Shown: one piece after another, positions 38,998 through 48,683 of the stretch
Layout of the letters: each line of letters begins with the position of its first letter
Numbering within the stretch: the stretch's first letter is position 1
Assembly: GCA_025351405.1 (NCBI GenBank)
Contig: JANXVZ010000033.1
Coordinates: forward strand, 28,967 to 92,966
From: Sphingomonadales bacterium
GTDB taxonomy: Bacteria; Pseudomonadota; Alphaproteobacteria; Sphingomonadales; Sphingomonadaceae
Reading direction: 5' to 3'
DNA: 64,000 nt
Notes under the pieces: model-generated
What the model was told of the DNA's origin: nothing
Databases searched by the model: none
What the model saw: only the letters and a program-made list of their open reading frames with translations
Position numbers and translations under genes: made by a program

Positions 38998-39396
38998 TTG
39001 GCGATCGCGCTCATCCTTGTCGCGGTGCTGGCCTGGTGGCTGCACAAGCGCGGCGAACTGCTGCCCAACCTGGCGCGATGGGTCGGCACCGGCGTTGCTG
39101 CGCTGGTCGCGGTCAAACTGGGGGAAGGCGGCCGACTGATACCCGCTGCGATTGTCGCTGCAGCCGGCTGGTGGTGGTGGCAAAAGGGCCACCGGGCCGC
39201 GATCCGCCCGGACCCGGAGGCCGGCGCGCTGGCGCTTCTCGGCCTGCCACCGGGAGCGGGTGCCGAAAGCATCCAGGCCGCTTGGCGCAGCCGCATGGCC
39301 TTCGCCCACCCCGACGTCGGCGGCAGCGTCGAAGCGGCGCAAAAACTGACCGAGGCGCGCGACCTGTTGCTGGCACGGCGGGCAGCGCGGAGATAG
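38998..39396 (+). CDS. membrane-anchored J-domain (DnaJ-like) protein
   Basis: N-terminal TM, ALALLGLPPGAGAESIQAAWRSRMAFAHPDVGGSVEAAQKLTEARDLLL (HPD); TTG start abuts mipZ TGA. Confidence 0.85.
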   Translation: MAIALILVAVLAWWLHKRGELLPNLARWVGTGVAALVAVKLGEGGRLIPAAIVAAAGWWWWQKGHRAAIRPDPEAGALALLGLPPGAGAESIQAAWRSRMAFAHPDVGGSVEAAQKLTEARDLLLARRAARR

Positions 39397-39551
39397 TTGC
39401 CGGCGCAGCGCGCAGCGCGGCGCTTAAAATCGCCATTCCAGCCGATTGCGCTACACCGCAATAGCCAGCGAAGCGGAACCTTAACACCAGCCTGTCATTG
39501 GACCTTGTGAAGTCGAACCCGTAAACTCGGCTGTTCCGAATATAAAAGGCC

Positions 39552-40982
39552 TTGATCCAAGCCATGGCGACCGCAGCAAAACCCCAGCAGGCCCCCGCAC
39601 CCCGGTCGCATCGTTTCGACCCGACGACACTGCGCGAATACGACATCCGCGGGCTGGTCGGCGAAACCCTCGATGAGCCCGATGCCTATGCCATCGGCCG
39701 CGGCTTTGCGACCATCGTGCGGCGCGGCGGCGGTAGCAAGGTGGCGGTCGGCTATGATGGCCGGGCATCGTCGCCGCGCTTCGAGACGGCGCTGTGTCGC
39801 GGGCTCAACGATGCAGGCGTCGATGTCGTGCGCATCGGCATGGGGCCGACGCCGATGCTGTACTACGCCGTCAGCGAACTGGGTTGCGCCGGCGGCGTGA
39901 TGATTACCGGCAGTCACAATCCTCCGGCGTATAATGGCTTCAAGATGGCGCTGGCGAGCGGGCCCTTCTATGGTGCCGACATCCGCGGCCTTGGCGAAAT
40001 GGCGGCCGCCGGCGATTGGGAAACAGGCACCGGCGCCGCGTCGCAGGTCGATATCATGGACCGTTACGTCGACCGGCTGTTGCAGGGTTTCGATGGTGCC
40101 AGCTTTACCATCGCCTGGGATTGCGGCAACGGCGTTGCAGGGCCGGTGGTCGAACGGCTGGTGAAGAAACTGCCCGGCACGCATTATGTGCTGTTCGCCG
40201 AAGTCGATGGAAATTTTCCCAACCATCACCCCGACCCGACCGAGGAAAAGAACCTTGCCGACCTGAAGGCTGCGGTTGCCGAGCATGGCTGTGATTTCGG
40301 GGTTGCCTTCGACGGCGATGCCGACCGGCTTGGCGCGATCGACGGCAAGGGCCGGGTGGTGTGGGGCGACCAGCTTCTCGGCATCCTCGCCGAACCGGTG
40401 CTGAAGGCACTGCCCGGCGCCACCATCATCGCCGATGTGAAGGCCAGCCAGGCGCTGTTCGACCGTATTGCGGCGCTGGGGGGCAAGCCGCTGATGTGGA
40501 AGACCGGGCATAGCCTCATCAAGGCCAAGATGAAGGAAACCGGCTCACCATTGGCCGGCGAGATGAGCGGGCATATCTTCTTCGCCCATGATTATTATGG
40601 CTATGACGACGGCATTTACGCTGCGGTGCGGCTGATTCGCGCCGTGTCGTCGCTGGGCGGTTCGCTGACCGAATTGAAGGACGCGATGCCGGTGATGATC
40701 AACACGCCGGAGCTGCGCTTCCAGTCGTCGGAAGATCGAAAGTTTGCCGTGGTCGCCGAGGTGCTGGCCCGCCTGAAGACCGAAGGCGCCAAGGTCGACG
40801 AGACCGACGGCGCCCGCGTGACCCGCGCCGATGGCTGGTGGCTGCTCCGCGCCTCCAACACCCAGGACGTGCTGGTGGCGCGGGTGGAAGCCCGGGATGC
40901 TGCAGCGCTTGAGCGATTGCAGGCAGAGCTATATGCTGCGCTCGATGCTTCTGGCGTGAAGCCGGTGCTCGCGGGGCATTGA
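39552..40982 (+). CDS. phosphomannomutase/phosphoglucomutase
   Basis: [32 protein letters not shown] (phosphoserine loop), [21 protein letters not shown]. Confidence 0.96.
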   Translation: MIQAMATAAKPQQAPAPRSHRFDPTTLREYDIRGLVGETLDEPDAYAIGRGFATIVRRGGGSKVAVGYDGRASSPRFETALCRGLNDAGVDVVRIGMGPTPMLYYAVSELGCAGGVMITGSHNPPAYNGFKMALASGPFYGADIRGLGEMAAAGDWETGTGAASQVDIMDRYVDRLLQGFDGASFTIAWDCGNGVAGPVVERLVKKLPGTHYVLFAEVDGNFPNHHPDPTEEKNLADLKAAVAEHGCDFGVAFDGDADRLGAIDGKGRVVWGDQLLGILAEPVLKALPGATIIADVKASQALFDRIAALGGKPLMWKTGHSLIKAKMKETGSPLAGEMSGHIFFAHDYYGYDDGIYAAVRLIRAVSSLGGSLTELKDAMPVMINTPELRFQSSEDRKFAVVAEVLARLKTEGAKVDETDGARVTRADGWWLLRASNTQDVLVARVEARDAAALERLQAELYAALDASGVKPVLAGH

Positions 40983-40996
40983 GACGGCGCTGCTGG

Positions 40997-41075
40997 GCCG
41001 TGTGACGTTCATACGGCATTACAGGGCCATGTGACGTTCATATGGCGCTACAGGGCCATGTGACGTTCATGTTGC
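40997..41075 (+). repeat. 29-nt-period array of three hairpins (2 intact, 1 degenerate)
   Basis: 40997-41017 GCCGTGTGACGTTCATACGGC; 41026-41046 GCCATGTGACGTTCATATGGC; 41055-41075 GCCATGTGACGTTCATGTTGC; 9-bp stem with CGT triloop. Confidence 0.85.
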
Positions 41076-41130
41076 AGTGCACAATAAACGCTTGCATCGA
41101 TCGCCCGCCGGAACTATTGTGCACTGCAAC
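41071..41130. promoter_or_regulatory. perfect 16-bp inverted repeat over phasin promoter; candidate PhaR-type operators
   Basis: GTTGCAGTGCACAATA (41071-41086) and TATTGTGCACTGCAAC (41115-41130); TTGCAT (41092-41097)-17 nt-TATTGT (41115-41120). Confidence 0.7.
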
Positions 41131-41148
41131 AAGATTGTGGAGTTCGCA

Positions 41149-42339
41149 ATGGCAAGCAAGCCGACAGGTTCGCAGAAAAAGCCCAACGCCGTTGGCGCGA
41201 CCAAGCCCGTTGCGCCGGCAACGGTTGCGTCCGCTTCGCCGGCGGCCACCAAGCTTGCGGATGCGAAGCCGCCCGCAATCGCGAAGGCGCCCGTAATCGC
41301 AAAGGCGCCCGTAATCGGAAAGCCGGCAGTCGTTGCCAACCCGGTTCCGGTTGCCACCAAAGCGACCCCAGCTACCGCCCCTTCGGTGCCGGCTGCAACG
41401 ACCAAGCCACCGGTTGCGACGCCCGTCGTTGCCAAGACTTTGGCGCCGCCTGCCCCATCCTCCGCGTCCCCGGCGGCCAAAGCTGTTGCACCGGCCGCCG
41501 TCGCGACCAAGCCCGTCGCACCGGCTGCGGTAAAGGCCCCTGCAGCGGCTACCGTCCAGGCGACGCCGCCTGTTGGCGGCGCGACGCCGGCCAAGCCTGC
41601 CGTCGCCAAGCCTGCCGTTGCAGTGCCGGCAGTCTCGGCACCTGCAGTCGTAGCGGCCGTGCCCGCCAAACCCGTTATCGCTGCCCCGGCTGCTGCCGTG
41701 GCTGTTGCCCCCAAGCCGGCCGCTCCTGCGGTCGCCGCTGCTGCCGGCGCCGTGCCGGCCACTCCGCCCCAGCCGTCGGAGCCGAAACCGTCCGCAAGCA
41801 AGGCTGAAAACGTCATCCCCCTCACTCGCAAGGATAATCCCATGGCCACCGCATTCGACACCACCTCCGAGACCGTCAAGAAGACCGTCAGCCAGATCAA
41901 CACCAGCGCCGAAGCCGCGATGACCCAGGGCAAGGCCGCCATGGAGCAGATCACCGCCAAGTCGAAGGAAGCCGTCGAGCAGGGCATGAAGTCCGTCGAC
42001 GAACTGACCGCCATGGCGCGCGGCAATGTCGAAGCGATGCTGGCCGCCGCCCGCGCCGCCACCTCCGGCCTTGAAACCATCGCCCAGCACGTCAGCGACT
42101 TCTCGCGCAAGAGCTTCGAGGACACGACCGCTGCGGCTCGCGCCATGACCGGCGTCAAGACCCCCAACGAGCTGATGCAATTGCAGAATGATTTTGCCAA
42201 GACGCAATTCGATGCCGCGGTCAGCGAAATGACCAAGATGTCGGAACTGATGCTCAAGCTTGCCGGCGAAGTGTTCGAGCCGATCCAGAACCGCGCCGCT
42301 CTCGCTGCCGAGAAGATGAAGTCGACGTTCACCAAGTAA
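41149..42339 (+). CDS. phasin family protein with long K/A/P-rich N-terminal extension; possible internal start at 41842
   Basis: Low-complexity AKPV-type N-terminus then [67 protein letters not shown] phasin domain. Confidence 0.9.
   Translation: MASKPTGSQKKPNAVGATKPVAPATVASASPAATKLADAKPPAIAKAPVIAKAPVIGKPAVVANPVPVATKATPATAPSVPAATTKPPVATPVVAKTLAPPAPSSASPAAKAVAPAAVATKPVAPAAVKAPAAATVQATPPVGGATPAKPAVAKPAVAVPAVSAPAVVAAVPAKPVIAAPAAAVAVAPKPAAPAVAAAAGAVPATPPQPSEPKPSASKAENVIPLTRKDNPMATAFDTTSETVKKTVSQINTSAEAAMTQGKAAMEQITAKSKEAVEQGMKSVDELTAMARGNVEAMLAAARAATSGLETIAQHVSDFSRKSFEDTTAAARAMTGVKTPNELMQLQNDFAKTQFDAAVSEMTKMSELMLKLAGEVFEPIQNRAALAAEKMKSTFTK
41281..41316 (+). repeat. 18-bp in-frame tandem repeat in phasin gene
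   Basis: gcgaaggcgcccgtaatc / gcaaaggcgcccgtaatc. Confidence 0.85.
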
Positions 42340-42360
42340 GGCGGTCTGACGCGAAAATCG

Positions 42361-42394
42361 AAGGGGCGGGTGCGGCAACGCGCCCGCCCCTTTT
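42361..42394 (+). terminator. strong intrinsic terminator after phasin gene
   Basis: AAGGGGCGGGTGCG-GCAA-CGCGCCCGCCCCTTTT: 14-bp stem, GNRA tetraloop, T-run. Confidence 0.9.
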
Positions 42395-42425
42395 GCATGG
42401 GCGTCGGCGACCGTATATTGTCGAC

Positions 42426-42833
42426 ATGATGCAATTTGAATTGTCGGACCCCGAAACGATGCAAGAGCCGATATTGCCCACCCCGATCCGCGCTGCGGGC
42501 GATGAACGCGAAGGCGGTGGCGGCCAGGGCGGGGGCGGTACCGGGGTCGGCGTCGCCACCAAGACGCGCACCCGCACGGCCAAGCCGGCACTCTACAAGG
42601 TGCTGATGCTCAACGACGATTATACCCCGATGGAATTCGTCGTGCTGTGCCTGCAGCGCTTTTTCAAGATGACCATCGAGGATGCCACGCGGGTCATGCT
42701 GCACGTCCACCAGCGCGGTGTGGGGGTTTGCGGCATCTTCACCTATGAAGTCGCCGAGACCAAGGTCAACCAGGTCATCGACTTCGCGCGGGAACACCAG
42801 CATCCGCTGCAGTGCACGATGGAAAAGGACTGA
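42426..42833 (+). CDS. clpS: ATP-dependent Clp protease adaptor ClpS
   Basis: [62 protein letters not shown]. Confidence 0.97.
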   Translation: MMQFELSDPETMQEPILPTPIRAAGDEREGGGGQGGGGTGVGVATKTRTRTAKPALYKVLMLNDDYTPMEFVVLCLQRFFKMTIEDATRVMLHVHQRGVGVCGIFTYEVAETKVNQVIDFAREHQHPLQCTMEKD

Positions 42834-42867
42834 TATTGCGACCCACCTTTAACGGGATCGCGCCACG

Positions 42868-43563
42868 ATGACCCGCCTGCCCTCCTTTTCTCCCGGTTTC
42901 CATGCCGTTGTCATCGGCACCGGCGGGATCGGCCGGGCGCTGGCCGAACTGTTGGCGGACGACCCGTCGGTTGCCAGGGTCACCCATCTGGGCCGCAGCA
43001 CCGGCCTCGATCTTGCCGAGCCGGACAGCATTTCCGCCGCCGCTGCGACGCTGCACACCGCCCCCGACCTGGTCATCGTCGCCACCGGGGTGTTGCACGC
43101 CGATGGCCTTGCCCCGGAGCGTGATCTGCGGATGCTGTCCGCCGATGCCTTTGCCCGCAGTTTCGCCGTCAATGCGACGGGCCCGGCGCTGGTGGCCCAG
43201 GCATTTTTGCCGCTGCTTGCCAAGGGTCGCAAGACCGTGTTCGCGGCGCTGTCGGCGCGCGTCGGCTCGATTTCGGACAATCGCCTCGGCGGTTGGCACG
43301 CGTATCGCGCTTCCAAGGCGGCGCTCAACCAGCTCATCCGCACCATGGCGATAGAACAGGCCCGCAAGAACCCCGCCAGCCTCGTTGTCGGCCTGCACCC
43401 CGGCACCGTCGACACCGACTTGTCAAAGCCGTTCCAGCGCAATGTGCGGACCTTGTTCACACCTGAGGAGTCCGCTGGGTATCTGCTCGGCGTCATCGAC
43501 AGGCTGATGCCCGCCGACACCGGCAAATTGTTCGACTGGCAGGGTGAAGTCATCCCGTTCTGA
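42868..43563 (+). CDS. short-chain dehydrogenase/reductase
   Basis: AVVIGTGGIGRALAELL, ALSARVGSISDNRLGGWHAYRASKAALNQLIRTMAIE (YxxxK). Confidence 0.93.
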   Translation: MTRLPSFSPGFHAVVIGTGGIGRALAELLADDPSVARVTHLGRSTGLDLAEPDSISAAAATLHTAPDLVIVATGVLHADGLAPERDLRMLSADAFARSFAVNATGPALVAQAFLPLLAKGRKTVFAALSARVGSISDNRLGGWHAYRASKAALNQLIRTMAIEQARKNPASLVVGLHPGTVDTDLSKPFQRNVRTLFTPEESAGYLLGVIDRLMPADTGKLFDWQGEVIPF

Positions 43564-43664
43564 CATGACGCAGGCGCATGGCTGCACCCCGCTGCATCCG
43601 CCACTGGCGGCATCCGGCACGATTGCCCATATCCGTCCGGTCAGGAACAAAAGGGATATCGACC

Positions 43665-44363
43665 ATGCAGACCCTACGCCCGGCTGCCGCGCGCGGCAGC
43701 TTTGATTTCGGTTGGTTGAAGACGGCGCACAGCTTCAGCTTTGGCGATTATCGCGACCCGGCGCATATGGGCTTCCGGTCCCTGCGCGTCATCAACGAGG
43801 ACCATGTCGCGGGGGGCGCCGGTTTCCCGCCGCACGCCCATGCCGACATGGAGATCGTCACCTATATCCTTTCGGGTGCGCTGGAGCACAAGGACAGCCT
43901 TGGCACCGGTGCCATCATCCGTCCCGGCGAAGCCCAGCGGATGAGCGCCGGCGCGGGCATCCGCCATTCGGAATTCAACGCCAGCAAGACGGACGATGTG
44001 CACCTGTTGCAAATCTGGCTTTTGCCATCGCAGCGCGGCATCGCGCCGGGTTATGAACAAAAGACCTTGCCTGCCGCCGTTCCCGGCGAAACCCGCCTCG
44101 ACCTCATCGCCTCGCCCGAAGGCGGGCCGGAAGCGGTGACCATCCGCAGTGACGCCACCATCTCGCGTGCGCTGCTCGGCCCCGGCGGGGCATTGTCGGT
44201 GCCGATCACGCGCGGCAATGCCTGGTTGCAGGTGGCACGCGGCAGCCTTCTGGCCAATGGCCAGGCGCTGGTGGCCGGCGACGGGCTGGCGGTGACCGGC
44301 GAGGACGCCCTGGCATTGAGCGCCACCGATGACGCCGAGGTGCTGGTCTTCGATCTCGGCTAG
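43665..44363 (+). CDS. pirin family protein
   Basis: FDFGWLKTAHSFSFGDYRDPAHMGFRSLRVINEDHVAGGAGFPPHAHADMEIVTYILSGALEHKDSLG. Confidence 0.96.
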   Translation: MQTLRPAAARGSFDFGWLKTAHSFSFGDYRDPAHMGFRSLRVINEDHVAGGAGFPPHAHADMEIVTYILSGALEHKDSLGTGAIIRPGEAQRMSAGAGIRHSEFNASKTDDVHLLQIWLLPSQRGIAPGYEQKTLPAAVPGETRLDLIASPEGGPEAVTIRSDATISRALLGPGGALSVPITRGNAWLQVARGSLLANGQALVAGDGLAVTGEDALALSATDDAEVLVFDLG

Positions 44364-44370
44364 ACCTGGC

Positions 44371-44408
44371 GGGGGAGTGGACAGCCCCATCCGCTCCCCC
44401 TAGGTTTT
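44371..44408 (+). terminator. intrinsic terminator after pirin gene
   Basis: GGGGGAGTGGA-cagcccca-TCCGCTCCCCC-taggtttt, 11-bp stem. Confidence 0.75.
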
Positions 44409-45744
44409 GCTTCCAGTGACCAGCCGCACCGACATCGCCGCGACCGAGCGCGCCCGCGATACCGGGCTCGCCCATGCCGTCGGGCTATGGCCACTCACCG
44501 GCAGCTTCGTCGGCATCCTCATCGGTGCCGGGATCTTCAGCGTGCCCGCAACAATGGCCGCCGCAGTCGAGGGCTATGCCCCTCTCGCCTATGCTGCATG
44601 CGCTGTCGTCATGGGCACGATCATGCTGTGCTTTGCCGAAGCCACGGCACGGGTTCCGAGCAGCGGCGGCCCCTATGGCTTTGCCGTCGCCGCCTTTGGA
44701 CCATTCTGGGGCTGGATGGTCGGGGCCGCCAATCTGGCCAGCGCAGCCCTCGCATCCGGCGCACTGGTTGCCGCGGCCGTCGCCGTAATCGGCACGATGG
44801 TGCCCGCCGTCGCCGGCGGCGCTGGTCGGGCACTGGCCATCGCCGGCTGGTTCGGCCTGTTGACGGTCATCAACATCCGGGGTGTGGGCATCGCCGCCCG
44901 CTTCGTGTCGTTCACGACGGCAATCAAGTTGCTGCCGCTGTTGTTGTTCCTCGTGGTGGGCGTCACCGCGGTTCATCCCGGCAACTTCCAGCTTCCCGTC
45001 ATCGTCAACGCGAGCGATGCCGGCCGCGCCGCCATCATGGGGATCTTCATGTTCAGCGGGCTCGAATGCGGGCTGGGAATCGCCGGCGAGGTCCGCGATC
45101 CGGCGCGCAATATCCCGCGGGCCATGTTCACGGCGCTGTTTGCCGTGGCGTTGCTGGCGATCGCCATCCAGATGGTGGCGATGGGCATAATGGGACCCGC
45201 GCTCGGCCAGTCGCTGGCGCCGCTGCCGGATGCGATCGCCCGCGTATCGGCACCGTTGCGCCTTGTGCTGGTGCTTGGCGCCGCAGCTTCGGCGCTGGGC
45301 TATGTTGCCAGCGATTCGATGGTGTCGTCGCGGGCGCTGTTTGCCTTTGGCCGTGACGGCATGGCCCCCGCGGCGTTCGGCAGGGTCCACGCCAGGACAC
45401 ACGCGCCCTTTGTCGCCATCACGGTCTATGCGGTGGTCACCGCCGGCCTCGCCATCAGCGGAACCTTCGAAAAACTGGCCATTCTTTCCACTTTGCTGGT
45501 GGTTTTCGTCTACATCATCGGCTGTGCGGCAGCGCTGAAGCTGCGCCGTGACAATATCGAGCTGGCCGGCCCGGTGCACAAAATCCCCGGCCTGTTGGCC
45601 GCTGCGGTGTTCAGTTTTGCCGCGATGATCTGGCTCGGTTTTCAATCGACTCGCGACGAGGCCATCGGCATCGCGCTGTTCCTCATCGTCACCAGCACGG
45701 CCTATCGCTTTCGGCGCAAGCCTCAGGCGGCGGCCTTTGCATAG
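44407..45744 (+). CDS. amino acid permease (APC family)
   Basis: LTGSFVGILIGAGIFSVPATMA, GPYGFAVAAFGPFWGWMVG, 12-TM pattern; start TTG 44407 or GTG 44416. Confidence 0.93.
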   Translation: MLPVTSRTDIAATERARDTGLAHAVGLWPLTGSFVGILIGAGIFSVPATMAAAVEGYAPLAYAACAVVMGTIMLCFAEATARVPSSGGPYGFAVAAFGPFWGWMVGAANLASAALASGALVAAAVAVIGTMVPAVAGGAGRALAIAGWFGLLTVINIRGVGIAARFVSFTTAIKLLPLLLFLVVGVTAVHPGNFQLPVIVNASDAGRAAIMGIFMFSGLECGLGIAGEVRDPARNIPRAMFTALFAVALLAIAIQMVAMGIMGPALGQSLAPLPDAIARVSAPLRLVLVLGAAASALGYVASDSMVSSRALFAFGRDGMAPAAFGRVHARTHAPFVAITVYAVVTAGLAISGTFEKLAILSTLLVVFVYIIGCAAALKLRRDNIELAGPVHKIPGLLAAAVFSFAAMIWLGFQSTRDEAIGIALFLIVTSTAYRFRRKPQAAAFA

Positions 45745-47123
45745 GCGGCCAGCGCCCGGGCGCGGCCCTCGGCATGGCCGATGATCGGGCGCGGATAGGT
45801 GCGGCCCAGCGTTACCCCGGCGGCCCGCAACATCATCGGCTCGGCCTCCCACGGGGCATGGATGTCACCATCACCCAGCCTCGCCAGTTCCGGCACCCAT
45901 TCGCGGATATAACCAGCGGCGTCGAACTTGGCGCTTTGCGATACCGGCGCGAACACCCTGTTGAATGGCGAGGAGTCGACTCCCGATCCCATCACCCATT
46001 GCCAGCCGAGCGAATTGGCCCCCAGGTCGGCATCGACGAGACAATCCCAGAACCAGCGCTCGCCGATACGCCAGTCGACCAGCAGGTGCTTGACCAGGAA
46101 CGACGCGGCGATCATGCGGACCCGGTTGTGCATCCAGCCAGTCGCCCAGAGCTGGCGCATCCCGGCATCGACGATCGGGTAGCCGGTGCGCCCCTGCGCC
46201 CATGCCTCGAAGCCGAGCGGATCGTCGCGGAAGCCGAAGCGATCGAAGATGGCGCGGCCGGGCACGTCGCCATGGTCGGGAAACTGGTCGAGGATATTGG
46301 CGGCAAAATCGCGCCAGCCAAGCTCACGCAGATAAGGCTCGGCCTCGGTGGCGGGCACCGCATCGGCCACCGCGTGCCACACGGCATTGACCGAGATCTC
46401 GCCCAGCGCGAGATGTGGCGAAAGCCGGGACGACCCCTGTTTCGACGGCAGGTTGCGGCCAGTGTCATAATGGCGCGCCACCCGCAGAAAGCGCTGCACT
46501 GCGTCGGCGGCGCCCGTCTCGCCCGGAGTCCACACGTCAAAGCCGGTCGCCCAATCGGGCTTTGTCGGCAGCAATTGCCAATCATCGAGCGCATCGCCCA
46601 CCGGCGTATCGGCAAATGTAAGCGCCGGCTCCGGCAGCGGCCGCGCCGGTGGCATCTGTTCAAGCAAACGCCGCCAATAGGGCGTGAAGATGCGATAGCG
46701 CCCGCCGGTGCCGGTCTGCACCGTGCCGGGCGGCGCCAGGAATGCGCCGTCGTGAAGCTTGAAACGGCCGCCGAGCATCGCCGCCACGGCGGTGTCCTGC
46801 GCCTTGGCCCAGGGTTCATAGTGCCGCAGGGCATGGACCCCGGCGGCGTCGATGGCCGCGGCAACCTGGGGAACGACCTCGCCCGCCGGCCCGCGACGCA
46901 GCAGCAACGTGCCGCCGCGTGCCGCAAGATCCGCAGCCAGCGCCGCGAGGCTGTAGTGCAACCACCAGCGCTGCGCCGCGCCCATCCGCCAGGCGCCCGG
47001 GGTTTCGTCATCAAGGACAAACAGCGCCACCACCGGCCCGGCGGTAGCAGCAGCGACGACGGCGGCCTGGTCGGCAAGGCGAAGATCGTTACGGAACCAG
47101 ATGAGATGGGGTGCTGACATCAA
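45723..47123 (-). CDS. phrB: deoxyribodipyrimidine photo-lyase
   Basis: LIWFRNDLRLADQAAVVAAA, SRLSPHLALGEIS, WMHNRVRMIAASFLVKHLLVDWRIGERWFWDCLVDADLGANSLGWQWVMGSG. Confidence 0.97.
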   Translation of the reverse strand: MMSAPHLIWFRNDLRLADQAAVVAAATAGPVVALFVLDDETPGAWRMGAAQRWWLHYSLAALAADLAARGGTLLLRRGPAGEVVPQVAAAIDAAGVHALRHYEPWAKAQDTAVAAMLGGRFKLHDGAFLAPPGTVQTGTGGRYRIFTPYWRRLLEQMPPARPLPEPALTFADTPVGDALDDWQLLPTKPDWATGFDVWTPGETGAADAVQRFLRVARHYDTGRNLPSKQGSSRLSPHLALGEISVNAVWHAVADAVPATEAEPYLRELGWRDFAANILDQFPDHGDVPGRAIFDRFGFRDDPLGFEAWAQGRTGYPIVDAGMRQLWATGWMHNRVRMIAASFLVKHLLVDWRIGERWFWDCLVDADLGANSLGWQWVMGSGVDSSPFNRVFAPVSQSAKFDAAGYIREWVPELARLGDGDIHAPWEAEPMMLRAAGVTLGRTYPRPIIGHAEGRARALAAYAKAAA

Positions 47124-47186
47124 CCGCTTCTAGCCGCTAAAGCTGGCGATTGTCGCGGAATAGTCCGCCCGAAAGAGAGCGTTCAA

Positions 47187-48053
47187 ATGCCGCAACTGGC
47201 CTATGTCGATGGCCGTTTTCTCGCCCTTTCGGAGGCCGGAGTCTCGGTCGAGGATCGCGGGCTGCAGTTCGCCGACGCGATCTACGAGGTCGCGGCGGTG
47301 ATGAATGGCGCGCTGCTCGATTGGCCACAGCATCTGGCGCGGATGCGGCGCAACCTTGCGGCGCTTTTCATCGATCTGGCGATGAGCGACGCGGCGCTGA
47401 CCGCGATTGCAGGGCGATTGTTGCGCGCCAACGCCCAGCGCGACGCCCTGCTGTACCTGCAGGTGACGCGCGGCACGGCGCGGCGCGACCATCCCTTTCC
47501 CAAGGCGGCACGCGCGACTGTCATCATGACCGTGCGGCGCTTCGATTTCCGCCAGCGTGTCGCGCAGCAGCGCAGCGGCATCGCCGTCATCACCGTCAAC
47601 GACATGCGCTGGCGCCGCGTCGATTTGAAGACCACCGGCCTGCTGGCCAACGTGCTGGCAAAGCAGGATGCGCGGGCGGCAGGCGCCTTCGAGGCGTGGT
47701 TGATAGGCGCCGACGACATGGTCCACGAAGGCGCATCGACCAACGCCTGGATCGTCAAGGCGGGCCGCATCATTACCCACCCCCTGTCGGAATCAATCCT
47801 GCCGGGCATCGCGCGCGCCAGCCTGATCCGCCTCGCCCGCGGCGCCCAAATCCCCGTGGTGGAGCGCGCGTTCAGCCTGGCGGAAGCGCTCGCCGCCGAC
47901 GAAGCGCTGTTGACTTCGACCACCGCACCGCTGCTTCCCGTGGTGCGAATCGATTCTGTCGCCGTCGGCAACGGCACGCCGGGGCCGGTGGCGGCGCGAC
48001 TGGCGGCGCTGGTGTGGGACGACATAGCAGCCCAGACCGGCTGGCGTCCCTGA
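47187..48053 (+). CDS. D-amino acid transaminase (class IV aminotransferase)
   Basis: YVDGRFLALSEAGVSVEDRGLQFADAIYEV, LKTTGLLANVLAKQDARAAGAFEAWLI, VHEGASTNAWIVKAGRIITHPL. Confidence 0.93.
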   Translation: MPQLAYVDGRFLALSEAGVSVEDRGLQFADAIYEVAAVMNGALLDWPQHLARMRRNLAALFIDLAMSDAALTAIAGRLLRANAQRDALLYLQVTRGTARRDHPFPKAARATVIMTVRRFDFRQRVAQQRSGIAVITVNDMRWRRVDLKTTGLLANVLAKQDARAAGAFEAWLIGADDMVHEGASTNAWIVKAGRIITHPLSESILPGIARASLIRLARGAQIPVVERAFSLAEALAADEALLTSTTAPLLPVVRIDSVAVGNGTPGPVAARLAALVWDDIAAQTGWRP

Positions 48054-48056
48054 CAC

Positions 48057-48088
48057 GATAAAAGGGCGGCCGCAGCAAGCGACCGCCC
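48057..48088 (-). terminator. intrinsic terminator for the minus-strand operon ending at 48156
   Basis: Minus strand GGGCGGTCGC-TTGCT-GCGGCCGCCC-TTTTATC, 10-bp stem. Confidence 0.8.
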
Positions 48089-48155
48089 AGGAACTGCCGC
48101 TGCGCTTGGGGTGCCGCGGCAAGAAAACTGCAGCAGGGCGACTGCCGCGCGAAAT

Positions 48156-48683
48156 CTACTGTGGCGGCGGCATGTCACCGCCCGGTCGACCGCGGCCCCA
48201 ACGGCCCCGGCCCTCGGCCATGCGACTTTCCATCCTGGCCTTCATGGCGCGGGCATCGGCAACAAAGGCCTTGCGGTCTGCCGGCGACAATTTGGTGATC
48301 GCTTCGAGCATCCGGGCCTGGGCGGCCTCGCGGCTGCTGGTGGCAACGCGGCGCTCGTCGTCCATGGCGCGCTTCAACGCGGCGGTGTCGAGCCGATCGG
48401 CATCGACGATCGCCAGCATGCGATCGCGCGCCGCCTTGACCTGATCGTGCTCGGCCTTGCGGTCGGCACCGTGCATGGCATTCTGCATGACAGCGCGACC
48501 AGCTTCGCTCATCGATGCGAACGGGCGTTCATGGCCGCCCCAGCGGCCCGCAAAACCCGCATTCGGGGCTGCGTTGGCGCCACCCATCGGCGCGTCTGCC
48601 GGCGCCGGCATCTGGGCCAGCAGCGGCGACGCACAGGCCAGCGCCAAAGCGAGTCCCGACATCCTGATTGCACGGCGCATCAT
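48156..48683 (-). CDS. secreted Spy/CpxP-like helical protein (metal-sensor-like)
   Basis: Signal peptide; ARDRMLAIVDADRLDTAALKRAMDDERRVATSSREAAQARMLEAITKLSPADRKAFVADARAM. Confidence 0.7.
   Translation of the reverse strand: MMRRAIRMSGLALALACASPLLAQMPAPADAPMGGANAAPNAGFAGRWGGHERPFASMSEAGRAVMQNAMHGADRKAEHDQVKAARDRMLAIVDADRLDTAALKRAMDDERRVATSSREAAQARMLEAITKLSPADRKAFVADARAMKARMESRMAEGRGRWGRGRPGGDMPPPQ

Noticed and set aside
40997-41075. CRISPR array or leader
   Set aside because: Units are contiguous 29-nt repeats without variable spacers, and no cas genes are present
41067-42803. 578-aa minus-strand Ala/Gly-rich ORF
   Set aside because: Antisense to phasin and clpS; repetitiveness mirrors the K/A/P-rich phasin extension
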